This document shows positions 21,391-63,766 of a stretch of 64,000 nucleotides of DNA, piece by piece. Numbering within the stretch: position 1 is the first letter of the stretch; each line of letters opens with the position of its first letter. The notes under the pieces are model-generated. The model was not told the origin of the DNA and did no database searches. It saw only the letters and a program-made list of their open reading frames with translations. Source of the DNA: Anniella stebbinsi (taxonomy: Eukaryota > Chordata > Lepidosauria > Squamata > Anniellidae); NCBI GenBank assembly GCA_029215795.1, contig JARDYH010000007.1, forward strand, positions 70,672,763-70,736,762, written 5' to 3'. The position numbers and the translations under genes are program-made.

Positions 21391-24300
21391 GTAAGGAGAG
21401 GCCACTTTGCTCAAGGGAAAGGGTTTGGGGGCTCAGTGAGGGATGTGTTCTTTCAAAGGTGAGGGCTTTTGTGGCTTTCTCCTTTTCTAAATTGCTCCTT
21501 TGCTCTTCTGACTTTGCCCCCTTCCAGGATCAACATCCCAGCTCTCTTGCCCCAAGGCCCTGCTAAGGAGTGGCTGGACCAGCGCCGGGCCACAATCCGG
21601 CCCTGGGCCAATTTCCTCGACCAACGGCGTTTTGGGAAGCCTCGGAATTTCAGAGAGCTTTGCAAGCGGCTTGTCCGCAATGTGGAATATTTCCAGAGCA
21701 ACTACGTCTTTGTCTTCCTGGGACTAATTGTCTATTGCCTGTAAGTGTTTTTTTGTTTTTGAGGATGTGGGGAGCAATCCTAACTCTGCACTGAGGACAT
21801 GAATTCTGGTCACTGCACCTAAAACATGAAATTGTAGAGTTAGAAAAGGTGCAGAAATGGCCAATTAAAATGATCAGGGGGCTGGAGCAACTCCCTGATG
21901 AGGAGGGGTTACAACATAAGTGACTGTTTAGTTTAAAGAAAGGCAAGTGAGAGGAGATACGATAGAGGTGTGTAAAACTATGCATGGTGTGGAGAAAGTG
22001 GATAGGGAAACATCTTTTCCCCTCCTTCATCTTATATATGAATACAGTAGTATAAGGCTTATTATTCGAGATCTACCAGACCGATCTTGATCATTTTTGT
22101 TTTAAACTGAAGCATGAGCAATGTAGATGTGCAGAAAAATTTGAAACTTTGAAAAAGTTCAAAGCTCACGCTTTAATAGCAATTAATTTCCTCCATGCCA
22201 AACAGGCAGGGCAGCCCCTCCGCTTGGACTGGCATCAGTGTGGCACGAAGGCTGGCCCAGCCTGGCCATTAGGTTGTTGCTGCCAGTGGGGAGGTGGAAG
22301 GGGATAAAGGCAGCAAATCAGGGCATGCGAGAGAGGGGATGGAGGGAATTCGGAGGGGGAATTCACTAGGCATGAGCCATATTTGCATTACTCATGAGGG
22401 ACCAAAAAAAAACCCCCAGGAAAGGGGCAGAATTAATAGTAATACTAGAACTCAGTGGGGTAAACCCATGAAGCTGATCAGTGGGAGATTCAGGATAGAT
22501 AAAAGGAAGTCCTTCATACAGTGCATAGTTAAACTATGTAATTCACCATCACAACATGTAGCGCTAACCACCAATTTGGATGGCTTTAAACGGAGATTGG
22601 ACAAATTCTTGGAGGAAAAGGCTATCAATATCTACTGCTCCTCAGAGACATATGCTACTCCAGTATCAGGGGCAGTATCCCTATCCCACCAGCTGCTAGG
22701 AAACACTGGGCGGGAGAGTTCTCTTGCATTCATGTCCTTCCTGTGTTTTTCATTGTTTAATTATGCATTTTGGTGTCCTGAGACCTGCAACCTTATTATT
22801 TCAGCCTAGATTATTATGAAGTGGGAAGAGGGCTGGATTAATGTTCTGTGCTGGTTCTTAATGTATCTAAACTGGTGTTAATTCTCTCCTGTTAGCATCA
22901 CGTCTCCACTCCTCCTAATTGCGCTTGCTGTCTTCTTTGGGGCTTGTTACATCATCTACCTGAAGACCCAGCAGTCCCAACTTGTTGTCTTTGGTAAGTG
23001 GAAGGAGGCTACAATTCACCCAGTGTGTGTTTGACAGACATAGATTATGCCGTTTTGTAATCTCCATAGGGATTAAATAACGGTGAACCAATAATTATAA
23101 GCATAGCACAAAGAATATTGTGGAATCATCCTAGACAGCTACACACGTAATATAGCCCTTCTAGGACTTTTACCACTCCGCATATTTTGAATGTCCACCC
23201 TTCCACATAACCCTCCCCAATTCCTTGCATGTAGAAAACTAGCACAAAAGGGAAAAGACTAGGTTAGTACCCTGATATACTAACTTCCATATTGTTTCAC
23301 TGCAAGGAAGGAGCGTCCGATCATGTAGTTCTACACCTCATCATGAGGTGATAGTCATAGCTGGGCTGGGCTCTGTGCCTTATCTAAATATACAGATTAG
23401 AACTCGGACTGTTGCATTCTGAGTTAAAACAGCAGTGAAGCGATCAAAACCACCAACACTTTGAATTGCTAGAGATCTGCACTCCGAGCTGTGTTGTTAA
23501 GTCTACCAGTCAACAGCAAAATGTGCCAAACTAAAGCAGGGATTCATCAAATACAGAGCCAGTGACAACCAAAGCAGCAGGTGAACTTCAAAGACTCATA
23601 GCCTAGGTCTTGGCACCAATGGAAGTTACATGTTTTTAAACCAAATTGCTATGTGGAGGAGGGGGTGTGATTTTCAGAGGGTTCCAATGCACAGGGGTGA
23701 GGACTTTTTTTTTTCTAAGCCCATTTGCTTGATGTGGTGGAAGAAAGACTGTTGTGGAAAGGCTGCAGTCTGGATCCAAAGCTTCCGCATCCGGCCCATG
23801 GTGCAGTGGTTACCCTCCACTGGCCTAGGAGGAGGAGGCATGTAAAAATAAGTTTCCTGATAACTGTCAGGTGACGGTCCCTGATTACTCACTGAAAACT
23901 CATAAGGACCAGTTTGCCAGTTCTTGAGAGAGTGATGGCAACAATAGTAACTCAGTAACTAGATAAGGCACTGAATGTTATGTGCCATGAATTCTCTCAG
24001 CCCTGTGGTCTAGGCGCCTCTCTCCCTTAAATCTGTCCCTCGCATAAATCTCTCTCTGTGTCATTAGAAGTTGCAGTTCCCCACAGTAGCCACCAGATGG
24101 CAATGCACCAACAAGAACGGTGCAGATGGTTGGCGATTAAGCCCCACCTCACTAGGCTCCAACCCTGACCTGTGGCTTCCGGGCAGGAGGGCTGGATCAC
24201 TTGCATTTATTTGAAGTGACCAGGAAAACTTTGGCCTCAGGCCTGTGATCACGTTATGCATCCAATGGAGGTTTCCAAAAGCTACAGCACAGCCCCTGTG

Positions 24301-27150
24301 TGCCAAGCCTCTGTTTTCTCATCCCATCTTTTTTTCTCTAGGGCGGGAGCTCAGCACAGCCCATCAATACGGCCTGGCTGGAGGCATCTCCTTTCCCTTC
24401 TTCTGGCTGGCAGGAGCTGGCTCAGCCGTCTTCTGGGTGCTGGGTGAGTGAATAGGACAGCTAGTTTCCAGCTGTCAAGCATGAACTTTCTTGCTCCTTT
24501 CCTGGATGATAATTACACACTTCGCCTGTTCCTGGGAGATCTGGGACCCAGGCCACATTCCTTTGGGCATGTTCACACAAGCAAGCCCCAAGGCTGTTCA
24601 GGGCTCATGTGGGACATGTTCAGGAGGAGTTCTGTCCCTTCTGCACTGCTCAAATTTGCATGTGCATTAACAAATAGATGGAGAATCCACTCCATTGAGT
24701 AGAATCATAGAATGGTAGAGTTGGAAGGGGCCTATAAGGCCATTGAGTCCAACCCCTCGCTCAATGCAGGAATCCACCTTAAAGCCCACCTGACAGGTGA
24801 CTGTCTGGCTGCATCTTGAAGGCATCTAGTGTGGGAGAGCCCGCGACCTCCCTAGGTCATTGGTTCCATCATCGTACTACTCTAACAACAATAGTTTATT
24901 GCTTATTAGCCAGTCAGGTCATGCGTATACAGAAACACAAAATAATACTCCTCTTGGCCATAGGGAATACCAAAATACAAAGTGTTAGTAAAATGGCTAA
25001 CAAGAGCAAGTTAAAACTGTCTTGTAATCTTGGACAATATTTGCTAACATGTCATATTGATAAATTTAGTCTTTTATGACAGCCAGTGACTTCCATTTCT
25101 CCAGAGCCCATTTGACAAACTTGGCAATCCTTTATGATGTATAGTAATCTATACCAGCTAATAGTGTTAACGTAATGCTTACAGAGGAGTTATAATCGGG
25201 CCCAGCTATTAAGGGCTCAAGATATTGCTTCCTCAACTCTGCGTACAATGGGCACTCTGCTAAAAAGTGTACCATGTCCTCTACCTGGAGTCAGCCGGCT
25301 GGGCAATCTGGTTTCACACTATGAATTCAGTCTGCACCTAGTCAAAAGCCATCTCAGCTCATATGAGGTGATAGAAGTCAAGTACGGAAGGCAACAATAC
25401 TTTTATAAATCAAGTTGGAATGACTCCCAGCAGCGATGACCAGTACTGTCTGGATGTCAACATCATGTAGCCTTCTAAGGATCTCCTCCCTGGCCCTATC
25501 GTACCCCCTCGCAAGTAAGTATGTTTGCGAAAAACTCAACTCAGAAATAGATATGCTTATCTTGTCTGTCCGTGAGTCTCTCCCCATATCTTCATATGCT
25601 GATAAAACCAAGGGTGAGACCAGTTGGAACACTATCTTTAGCCAAAAAAGGATGGCTGCTTTTAGGACAAGCATTCCCACTAAATGACAAGCTATTTCTA
25701 ATTGAACAGTACAAATACATATTCAAAAAGGGGGGAAACAAGTAGAGCATGAAAAGGTTATCGCTAATCTTATTCCCCTAAAACATAGGAAAAAGGAAAG
25801 GAAGGGGGAAAAATTAAGGATATTTAATAGTGCATTAACTTGTAATGATTAATCAGTCAGTTACAAACTATCCATATATTAAAACTTAAACCATTAAAAA
25901 TGCTAGTCCCTAAATTAAATTGCATGTCCAAATTATACTTCAGAAAACACTAAGATAGCAAATAGGCGGGATTGAACCACAATAATGGGAGACTAATTAA
26001 GGGTGCAATTCTATGCATGTTTATACAGGAAAAAAAGGCCTACAACTCCCAGTATGTGCCTTAAAAATCCCAAATGTGATGTTTTATGGAATTGGGGTAG
26101 TTCTTCCAAAGAGTCTCCAGCAGGGGGCAGTTTTATGGAATCAGGGGGCAGTTGTTTCCCAGCAGGAAACAAACGGTGCCCCAAATCCCACATGCAACGT
26201 CATGTTTTTCTCCGCATGCCCAAGCATTTTGTGGATAGCAGTGTCGAAATGCATAACAGGAAGGAACCTAACGATGTCATAGGTGCAAGGGTGCAGAACC
26301 GGATTTGGGTGGCTGGCCAAATTGTCCCTTGCCAGAGCCTCCATCAAACGGCCTGGCATCAGTGGGCAAGGCCATGTGGAATGGCATTACTACCTCCCTC
26401 TCCACCCATTTTGCCTTTGCTGAGAGAGGCACAGAATTCTGTGCCTCTCTTACCACAGAGAAAGGGATTTGGCTAATGTTGACTTCCAGGACTGGCTTAA
26501 CTTCCTGCCTTTGTGTGACCACTTGGCATCTCCATGTGGGGACTGCACACTGTGCAAAGCTACTCAGTCCGCATCCCTCCTGTAATTTCCAATCAGAGAT
26601 AATAGCAGGGATTCCTCCAGTGTGTGTGTGATTCTCCAAGGGGAGGGGGAGTTTGGAGGTCAAGCACTGCACACTGGAGGAGCCTACGGAGACTTCGCAG
26701 GCTGCATACAGAACCTCTGTGGGCCAGGTTAGGCTTGCGGGCTGGAGGTTCCTCCTTGCCTTAGCGAGAGATACAGATTGCTTTTTGCTTTGCGCAGCAG
26801 AATGTGGGATGGGGTTGAAAGACAAACACACCTGACTTCCTCCCATGATGGGAACTGAAACATAGTTAAAGCACTTCCTGATCTTCCATTCCATCCCACT
26901 TCATGTGAACTTCTCTTCTCCTCTGGCTCCCTGCTCTCCCTCCCTCAACCCTAAGATGCCCCTAATAGCTGCAGAGGAAAGAGACTCCCCACCATTGTGT
27001 ATAGGAAAGGAACTAACCAGACTTCTTTCCCTCTCCCTATTCTCTCTGTCGCCCCCTGCAGGTGCCACTTTGGTAGTTATCAGCTCTCATGCGGCCTTCC
27101 ATGAACTGGAATCTGGCGAGACTGATGAGCTGCAGATGGAGCCTGTGTAA
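21311..27150 (+). CDS. RABAC1: Prenylated Rab acceptor 1 (PRA1 family), five coding exons
   Basis: Coding exons 21311-21390, 21528-21740, 22896-22993, 24342-24443 and 27062-27150 join in phase to give 193 aa; human PRA1 is about 185 aa. RABAC1 is a small Golgi/endosomal membrane protein that binds prenylated Rab GTPases and takes part in their membrane delivery. The diagnostic stretch RATIRPW, then FLDQRRFGKPRN and LVRNVEYFQSNYVFVFLGL, is present around residues 46-95. It is followed by two hydrophobic hairpins (VFVFLGLIVYCL...LLLIALAVFFGACYIIYL and GGISFPFFWLAGAGSAVFWVLG...TLVVISSHAAF). The C-terminus ELQMEPV matches the mammalian protein. The N-terminal 30 residues are diverged, as usual in this family. 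The ATG lies 35 bases inside an exon that has a clear upstream acceptor (ctgtag ending 21276), so a non-coding first exon is expected. It is convergent with ATP1A3. A 2.6-kb last intron is filled with transposon remnants. Confidence 0.96.
21528..21740 (+). CDS. RABAC1: RABAC1 coding exon 2
   Basis: Encodes the Rab-binding region with RATIRPWANFLDQRRFGKPR and the beginning of the first membrane hairpin (NYVFVFLGLIVY). The acceptor is ccttccag; the donor is gtaagt at 21741. Confidence 0.95.
21800..22700 (+). mobile_element. RABAC1: CR1-like LINE fragment in RABAC1 intron, interrupted
   Basis: Two CR1-like blocks (about 21800-22030 and 22445-22700) with the same landmarks as 7262-8291. They are separated by about 410 bases of unrelated sequence that I cannot assign. 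Confidence 0.6.
22896..22993 (+). CDS. RABAC1: RABAC1 coding exon 3
   Basis: Encodes the second part of the first membrane hairpin, ITSPLLLIALAVFFGACYII, then LKTQQSQLVVF. It is bounded by an acceptor ctgttag and donor gtaagt. Confidence 0.94.
22994..24341 (+). other. RABAC1: RABAC1 intron, nothing recognised
   Basis: No open frame with family similarity and no repeat that I can assign with confidence. Confidence 0.4.
24342..24443 (+). CDS. RABAC1: RABAC1 coding exon 4
   Basis: Encodes GRELSTAHQYGLAGGISFPF and the next residues to VFWVLG, the third membrane segment of the PRA1 fold. The acceptor is a long T-rich tract ending ctctag; the donor is gtgagt. Confidence 0.95.
24705..24885 (-). 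mobile_element. CR1 fragment, antisense
   Basis: Begins with the complement of the avian/reptilian CR1 3' end (aatcatagaatggtagagttgg). It lies in the last RABAC1 intron. Confidence 0.65.
24890..25700 (-). mobile_element. Antisense non-LTR retrotransposon C-terminal remnant
   Basis: The minus strand around 25200-25280 reads VHFLAECPLYAELRKQYLE, the cysteine-containing C-terminal motif common to non-LTR retrotransposon proteins. Frames are broken. The clade is uncertain (R4/Vingi-type is possible). It is within the last RABAC1 intron. Confidence 0.45.
25701..27061 (+). other. RABAC1: Remainder of last RABAC1 intron
   Basis: Contains a 28-base perfect palindrome (26423-26450) and a long open antisense frame (26277-26894) without recognisable similarity. 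Another repeat with ctatgcatgtttatacagg lies near 26010. Confidence 0.4.
27062..27150 (+). CDS. RABAC1: RABAC1 coding exon 5 with stop
   Basis: Encodes ATLVVISSHAAFHELESG and the conserved acidic tail ending ELQMEPV, then TAA. The acceptor is gccccctgcag ending 27061. Confidence 0.95.
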
Positions 27151-27690
27151 AGAGCCCAGACACCTTCGGCTGTCCTCTTTCTCCCCAGAGGGTCACCATG
27201 TTTTCTTTGCCTCTGTGTCACTGTTACACTATTCCTTGTATATACTTCTTCTATTTCATTCAATTTCTCTGTACCATTTCCTTCTCTAGGGACTCCCTCC
27301 ATGGTCTTTTAAACCCTCAATCACCCCTCCCTCCTTTTCAGGCTGCTCTGAAATTCCTAGCTTCCCATCTGAGACATGCTGTAATGCTGTGCTCAGGGCT
27401 TTTGAACTCCCAGGAGGTGTAGATCCCCTCTTCACCCATCAATCAACCCTCAGAGGATTGTCGCAGACTTCTTTTATTCAGCCAGCTTTTTCTCTTATCA
27501 GTAACATTAAAGAAACAAAAGTGTTAACTGGAGCTTCCTTCAAGAGTTTAATTTGTGCTGCCCAAGAGGTCACAGTAGTGCGTGAGGATGCAGTAACTGA
27601 AACACTTGAGTATATACACAGCAACTCCTCCGTTTACTTGTGTCCAGGGTCATTGGCTTGTTCTGCAGCGACCAGCAGGAATCTTTCAGA

Positions 27691-27696
27691 AATAAA
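27691..27696 (+). terminator. RABAC1: Probable RABAC1 poly(A) signal
   Basis: AATAAA 541 bases after the RABAC1 stop; a weaker ATTAAA-type hexamer lies near 27506. Either could be used; which one is not decidable from sequence. Confidence 0.5.
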
Positions 27697-28584
27697 ACCT
27701 CACAGGCCTGGTGCATTGCTGCTGCGTTTGCCTTCTGGAGATGGAGAATGGTTTTATCAGAAACCAGAAACCAAAAACCACCAGAGTCCATGATGGTATA
27801 AAGCTCTGTCTGTACATGTGCTCCAAGTAACCCAGTTCTGCACATTTTGAGTTGTTTTTGATCTAGTCAATCGGTCAAAATAATTTGGGTTGTTTGATTG
27901 TGGACATCGTTAGCCTAAGATATTTTGGTACCTGAAATGGCAAATCCAAATGGCTAATCTACATGGGGAACCGCGTAGAGTTCTTTTGTGCAGCCTTATT
28001 GAAATGTACCGGAGCTAGCATGTTTCTCCCCAGCTGTTAACACAGTATACAACCTTATTGCAAAGACTTAGGCTTCTGTGTATGTTTATATTCATATGCC
28101 ATCTCATTCTTCAATAACTATCAAATAACAGCCATAACTTTACAAAAGCACTCTTGACTATTGATTGCCTTCTCTGAACCTTACATGTTCTGTAAATTTT
28201 ACTCTTTTCTAGCCATTATTCATCTACTTGGAAATTGTTAGGACTCTTAACAGTACGCCATTTACAAGTGACTAATGTTCTGGCAGCAGTTAATAAATTC
28301 CAGATTAAGTCATGCTGTTCTTCTGTTCATTTCAGCAGGCTTTCTCCATAACTTCCCAACGGATCGTGTCCCATGGGTCTCATGAGCATTGATTTAATTA
28401 TGCACGGTGTGTAGAAAGCGAGCAGAGATAAATTGCTCTCTCTCTCGCTCTCTTTGTGTCACATGATGGAGCAGATTTGTTTTCTGTTGCTGCAGCGAGT
28501 GGGGAGCCCGAACCAACAGGTTCAAATTAAAAGAATGGTTTCAACAGTAGGATGATACAAGCCGCCTGGTAGAACAGACTGCTT

Positions 28585-28730
28585 CGGAAGTTGGTGGACT
28601 ATCTTTTGTTAGATGTTTTTAAAACGGGCTGGATGGCCACTTCACGGGTATGCTCTAGCAGCGGATTTCCTGCATCAGCAGTGGCTAAGACTAGATGACC
28701 TTTGGGTTCCCTTCCAACTCTGTGATTCCC
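28585..28730 (+). mobile_element. CR1 3'-end fragment
   Basis: Contains tggatggccacttcacgg and the 3' terminus gatgacctttgggttcccttccaac. It lies in the RABAC1-ATP1A3 intergenic region. Confidence 0.6.
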
Positions 28731-29370
28731 TCATACAACTAGAACATTGTGTGCTGGATGCATACAAAGGGAAGAACTGTTGCCGTCAGCCCCTGGTTTG
28801 TGGGACTCCTGGAAACATCCAGTTCTTCATGCTTGGAAACAGGATGCAAGACTAGATACACCCATAGGTGTGCACATGGGGTATGGCAGGTGTGCCTTGG
28901 CACACCCTAATTTCCCTGGGCCACCTCCACTTTCCTGCACCCTCCCCTCCCCGCTGTTTGAATCAGGGCTTTTAAGGAAGATGGAAAAGTGCAGCCACCA
29001 TTAGCATCCTCAGGGGAACTATGCACATTCCAGAGGCCCCGGAAAGCATGCTTTTCTGCCCCCCACTGTTACAATCGGGGCCTGGGGGAGGGAGAAAGCG
29101 TGCATTCCCCTCCTTTTTAAGGTGCACACCCTAATGAAATGAGCTGTGCATGCCTATGCATACGCCAGCTTTCCCAAACCTGATGGTGGGGCTTCTAGTC
29201 CAGCACATCTGGAAGGCAAGAGGTTGGGGAAGGCTGGGATTGACCTTTGGCTTTGTCCAACTGGGAGTTCAAATATCCTGCCCTAAATGTACAAGAGCAC
29301 AAGAGCCAGCGCTTTGGTTTTAAAAGGAGAAGAACTTAGGGCAGTCAGATGCAAACTAGAGTTAATAACA

Positions 29371-29592
29371 GCCAGCATGGTGTAGTGGTTGGAATGTTGG
29401 ACTGGGAGTCAGGAGATCTGGGTTCTAATCCCCACTTGGACATGAAGCTCGCTGGGCCAGTCACTGACTCTCAGCCTAACCTACGTCACAGGGTGGTTGT
29501 TGTGAGGATAAAATGGAGAGGAGGAAGGCTCTGTAGGCCACCTAGGGTTTGTTGCAAGAGGGGGAAAGACATGATATAAATGCAATAATAAA
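29371..29592 (+). mobile_element. tRNA-derived SINE
   Basis: Same family as 13006-13245: gccagcatggtgtagtggtt head, B box GGTTCTAATCC (29421-29431), the body ctcagcctaacctacgtcac, and an A-rich aataataaat end. Confidence 0.7.
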
Positions 29593-32326
29593 TGTTCTTA
29601 TGTTTGTCTGTTACATTTATATACCGCCTTTCCTCCAAGGAGCTCAAGTTGGCGCATGTGGTTCTCTTCCCACACTTACAACAATGCTGTGTAGTAGTTT
29701 TGGCTGAGACCGTGACTTGGCCGTGGTCACCCAGTGAGATTCATGGCCAAGCGTGGAATCCCAGTCGTCGTCCAACAGCTTAACACTTGCTGTGAATGCC
29801 ACGGTGCCAGACCTCAGGCCTCATCTTTGAGTCCTTTGCATGCAAGGCTCCTAAAGCCTCCCTCCCTCTTGGTAAGTCTGCCCTTATCCGCTTGTCTTCT
29901 TTGAGCTGGAGACTGCGCAGTTAATTCTAGCTTGAGTCAGTTTCCCAATCCAGCTTTTGTGTCTTTTAACACTGAAAGTGAGCTAGTGATTCCCCCTCCC
30001 CTTCCTGGCCTCAAGATGAGGGCTGCGCAAAGCTCCACCAGGTGAATTCCTGCCCGTCATCACACAGCGGCAAAACCCCCAAGCACCCTCTCAGGAGAAG
30101 AGAAGGCAGGCAAGCGTGGAAGCAGCTAAAAGACCCTCAGTGTACATTTGCCTGCTATCAGGTCTGCTTAAATATTCCCTAAATCAGAGATGTATGGATG
30201 TAGCTTTGTGGTTCTGACCACAGCATTAAAGCAAATTGTGAGGGGTGGGGTTGGGGGCGGGGAGGGGAGGGGAGGGGAGGGGAAGTAGCCATCAGAATGT
30301 TATCACCTGATATGCACAATAATCCAGGAGGCTGGTTTTTGAACACCAGCAATTCCCAAATTGAGTACTGTGATTAATTGCTCCCGTGAGCCTCAGTATA
30401 CACAAACACAAACACCACTGTATGTGCCTGCAAAATTCGCTGTCCTGACTTTTTCCTCCTTCCGGTCAGCCACCGCTGGGAGTGCGCCATTCCTTGCATC
30501 AAGAATGATTGGGTCATTCAGCCGTGGGCACCATGATCCACCACTCTGAGGCGTCTGCCTGTTCTTGACTTTTACACACACTGTCGGTGTGAAGAGCGAA
30601 GTATGGCTCCCATTTTAATTCATATCAGGTGGAGAAAGGGCCCTGGGGTGCGTCGGAAGTTTGAGAACCCTGCAGCTGTGTTCCCCACGCGTGCTCTTCA
30701 TCAGCTTGTGTGACGTAAGGATTAGGGTTATTGCCAGCATTTTTAATGACTCCTGAGCCTATGCCTTTTAAGGGCTGCAGTTGCGTGCCAAAAGATGCAG
30801 CTGGAGCTGCCCATGCTCACACACTTTCTTTCCATGGCAAGAAGAGCTTCATGTGTGACGTTCATACATATTCAGCTGCTGTTAAAAAGGCACAGGAGCA
30901 TCGGCCAGGACAAAGAATTGGCAACTCTAAAATAGATGCCGGGGGGGGGGGGAGAGAACAGGCTCCGAAAGCCCTCCCTGGAAAGGCAAAAGAGGCCTCC
31001 TGGCCCCTCAGGTAGCTCTCTGGGAGATGCTGCCTCCCTTAGCACCTTTCCACCTGTCAGCAACTTCGGCTGCTTTGTCGTCATGGCAATATCCTCTCTT
31101 TCTGTCTCCATCCTTTAGTTGCCTTGGCGATGACCTCCTCCTCTTCCACCCCATGGGAGCCAGATGGAAAAAGCAATCCGATTAAATTAGCTGCGTCAGG
31201 CGGCATCTTCTGAGGTAAACGACGATGCCAGACCGGAGGTGGGGGCGGGGGAGGTGAGCACAGAGCCAGAAATTCAAAACTGGGACTGGGGCGACTGAGG
31301 GGTATAAACATCCCAGGGCAAGGCTCCTCTACTGTGCCTCTCGCCTCACACACACACACCGCAACCACTGCTTCTGCCTTGCTGTCTACTGCAGTGTTGT
31401 GAGGTGCCACTTGACCTCAGGGCAAGAAATCCAAACCAGACGATCCTTAGCCAAATTCAAAGCAACATCCCACTGCTGTTTCGCACACTTTGGCCAATGG
31501 CGCTCCTGCTGCTGTTTCTATCACTAAATGGTGTGTGTGTGTGTTTGAGAGAGACAGACAGACAGGCATTCCTCCTTGAGTATGTCATGTAGAAAAATGT
31601 CAAACTAAGCACAATTCCCAACAAGGTGCTTTTGGGTTTTGCCGGCACCTTAGCTCCACCGGTGGTGGTGGTGGTGGGGGGGGGGGACGGAGAAAAGCAG
31701 CCGCGCCAGATCGGCTGCATATAATATTGCTCCCTACAGAGCATTTTCCCACATCGTCCTTCATGTCTTTTGTCTCAGCTTTCAGCCCTACGTTGTGGTT
31801 GAGCTGGGCTATTAACCACCTTGATCTCTCCTGAGATGCACAAGCAGGTCAGTTCCTCAGGGCTAATCCACACACCATGCAGAAGAATGCAAGAGGTGTA
31901 GAAGAATTCAGGACTATACCACTTCAGACGACAGGCGTGTGTTGTCATGTTTTTAAAATGCCTCTCATTGTAGAAGCAAAAACAATAACAACACCCCATC
32001 CATATAGTGAATTACCACGTTGCTGGGGGATCCTACTGTAAACCTTTCTTCTTGATCTGTTAGTTTAGTGCGTTCAGGGCTATAGTGTGTTTTAATATTG
32101 GGGTGCATTCAAAAATTTGAGACGCAGACATGCAGTCTTCCATCTCCATTCCAAATTGGTACAGCCTGCAATTTTATCCCCTTAGTCTCCCACTTCCTTC
32201 TGTGAAATGGGTAGATGGGTTTCTCGTGCAGCGTTTCTCACCATGTAAACACATGCATGCGCAGACGAAATGAGACTGCCACATCTCTCATACTAAATAT
32301 TCCACTTCTGTTTTTTTAAATTATTA

Positions 32327-32332
32327 TTTATT
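32327..32332 (-). terminator. ATP1A3: Candidate ATP1A3 poly(A) signal
   Basis: AATAAA on the minus strand, about 1.45 kb after the stop codon, in an A/T-rich patch. It is the first canonical hexamer I see downstream. The 3' UTR between them is C/G-tract rich and has no interspersed repeat that I recognise. Confidence 0.4.
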
Positions 32333-33781
32333 TGTTAAATCGTTTTTTCCCCCTTGTTTTGGTTGGTTCACACGACAACACAATCCCGAAATGGGAAGGG
32401 GAGATGGGACAGGACAGAATACACCTCCCCCAACATGGCCCCTTCATGTCCCCCCTCCCCTCCCAAAACACAAAGAAAATAACGGGTCAATGTGGGGAGA
32501 AAACACAGGTAGAGCCACCTCACCCAGTCAGGCGTCAGGGAGCCCGCTCTTCCCCCTCGCCAGGAACGATGAGGAAGGGCACATTTTCTCCTGGAGAGGG
32601 TTATGGCTGAGGCCTCCTCTGCTCTATACTAGGTGGTGGGCCAGGGACACAGGCAAATGGCTGGCCGCAGGAACAGGGTGGTGTTATGCACCAATGGGAA
32701 CCCAGCCAGGAACGTCCCCCCCTTCCCCTCAATGGGTCCTTATGGAATAGGAGGATGACAACATCTCAGCCCCCCCCCCCCCCAATACACACACACAGTT
32801 GAGGAAGGTAGGCTAAAGCTGCTGTCTTGGTCCTAGGAGAGCAAATCTACATGCAGCAGAGGGAGACTCTAGACCCCTGGTTTCATTTACACATCTAGCA
32901 GGAGTCAGAGTCAAGGGGGGGGAAGGGGGCAGAAGGCTTGGGGGGGAAGAGGGACGAGGAATCCTGGTGCATTTTGTTCTTGCTGGGTTTTTTCCCTTTT
33001 GTGCTCAAACGCTCTCACCACCCCACACGTATCAAAAAGGCCAGGGAAGCAGAGCTGGGCAGTGGGCCTAACCCATAGCTGACCTTTGTTCTTGTCTCTT
33101 GCACACACACGTTCACACTCACACGCCCACGCACGCACGCATACTCACACTCCTCACCTAAGGGGGGGAAGAAAAGGGAGAATGATAAAGGAAAGGGAGC
33201 AGAAGGGATTCACCTCCCCAAATCGGGACAAAAGTCTTACTACCACTAACCGGATAACAGGAAACCCCTCCCCTCCCCCCAAATCCTGACTTGCTTGGCT
33301 CACAGATCCGAGGCATGTTGTTCTGGGGTGCTGCTGGTCCCCGGTTTCAATCCCAGCTATGAAAAGGGATCTGGCATTGGGGGGCGGAGAGGGAGGTGTG
33401 TTTTGCAGAGGTAAATCAATATTGCCCCATTTCCCCAATTTGATCTCTCGCAATGCCCCCCTCCCGGCGTACCCCAGGCTGCTCCTAAAAACAAAAGGAA
33501 GAATATGGCAAAGAGCAGAGGTTGTGGGGCATAGGTGGGGGGTTCCCTTCCCCCACCTCCAGCCTGGGACATACATGCAGGTTGAGACAGGATGGATTTC
33601 CCACCTCAGCCGCCCGGGTTGGGGAAATGGGGGGTAGGGAGCTTGGTTTGTTGTTTCTATGGCCAAGCTTATGATCCTGGCAGCGGTCTCTCTCCTAATC
33701 AGGGGGGGATAGGCAGAATTTTGAAGGGGGGAGCATCCCTCCTGGCAGGGGAAGCAACCAGCAACAGACAAGAGAGGAGAC

Positions 33782-63608
<29,827 letters not shown>

Positions 63609-63713
63609 CTTGGAAGCTTTGGCGGCTCAGCCTGGATGATCCAGACTCTCCTGGGGATGGTTGGCTAGTAGGCTGGCAGATGGATGAATGGATGGATGGG
63701 GAAAGAGAGAGTC

Positions 63714-63766
<53 letters not shown>

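Larger units (their letters stand above)
27715..32326. other. RABAC1-ATP1A3 intergenic region
   Basis: Between the two convergent 3' ends. Holds a CR1 scrap (28585-28730), a SINE (29371-29592) and a second related repeat (29600-29790). Repeat-poor patches near 28340-28460 and 30640-31250 might be regulatory. No gene is recognised. Confidence 0.45.

Noticed and set aside
26277..26894. 205-codon open frame on the minus strand
   Set aside because: It lies in a RABAC1 intron, has no recognisable domain, and its composition looks like chance plus old repeats.
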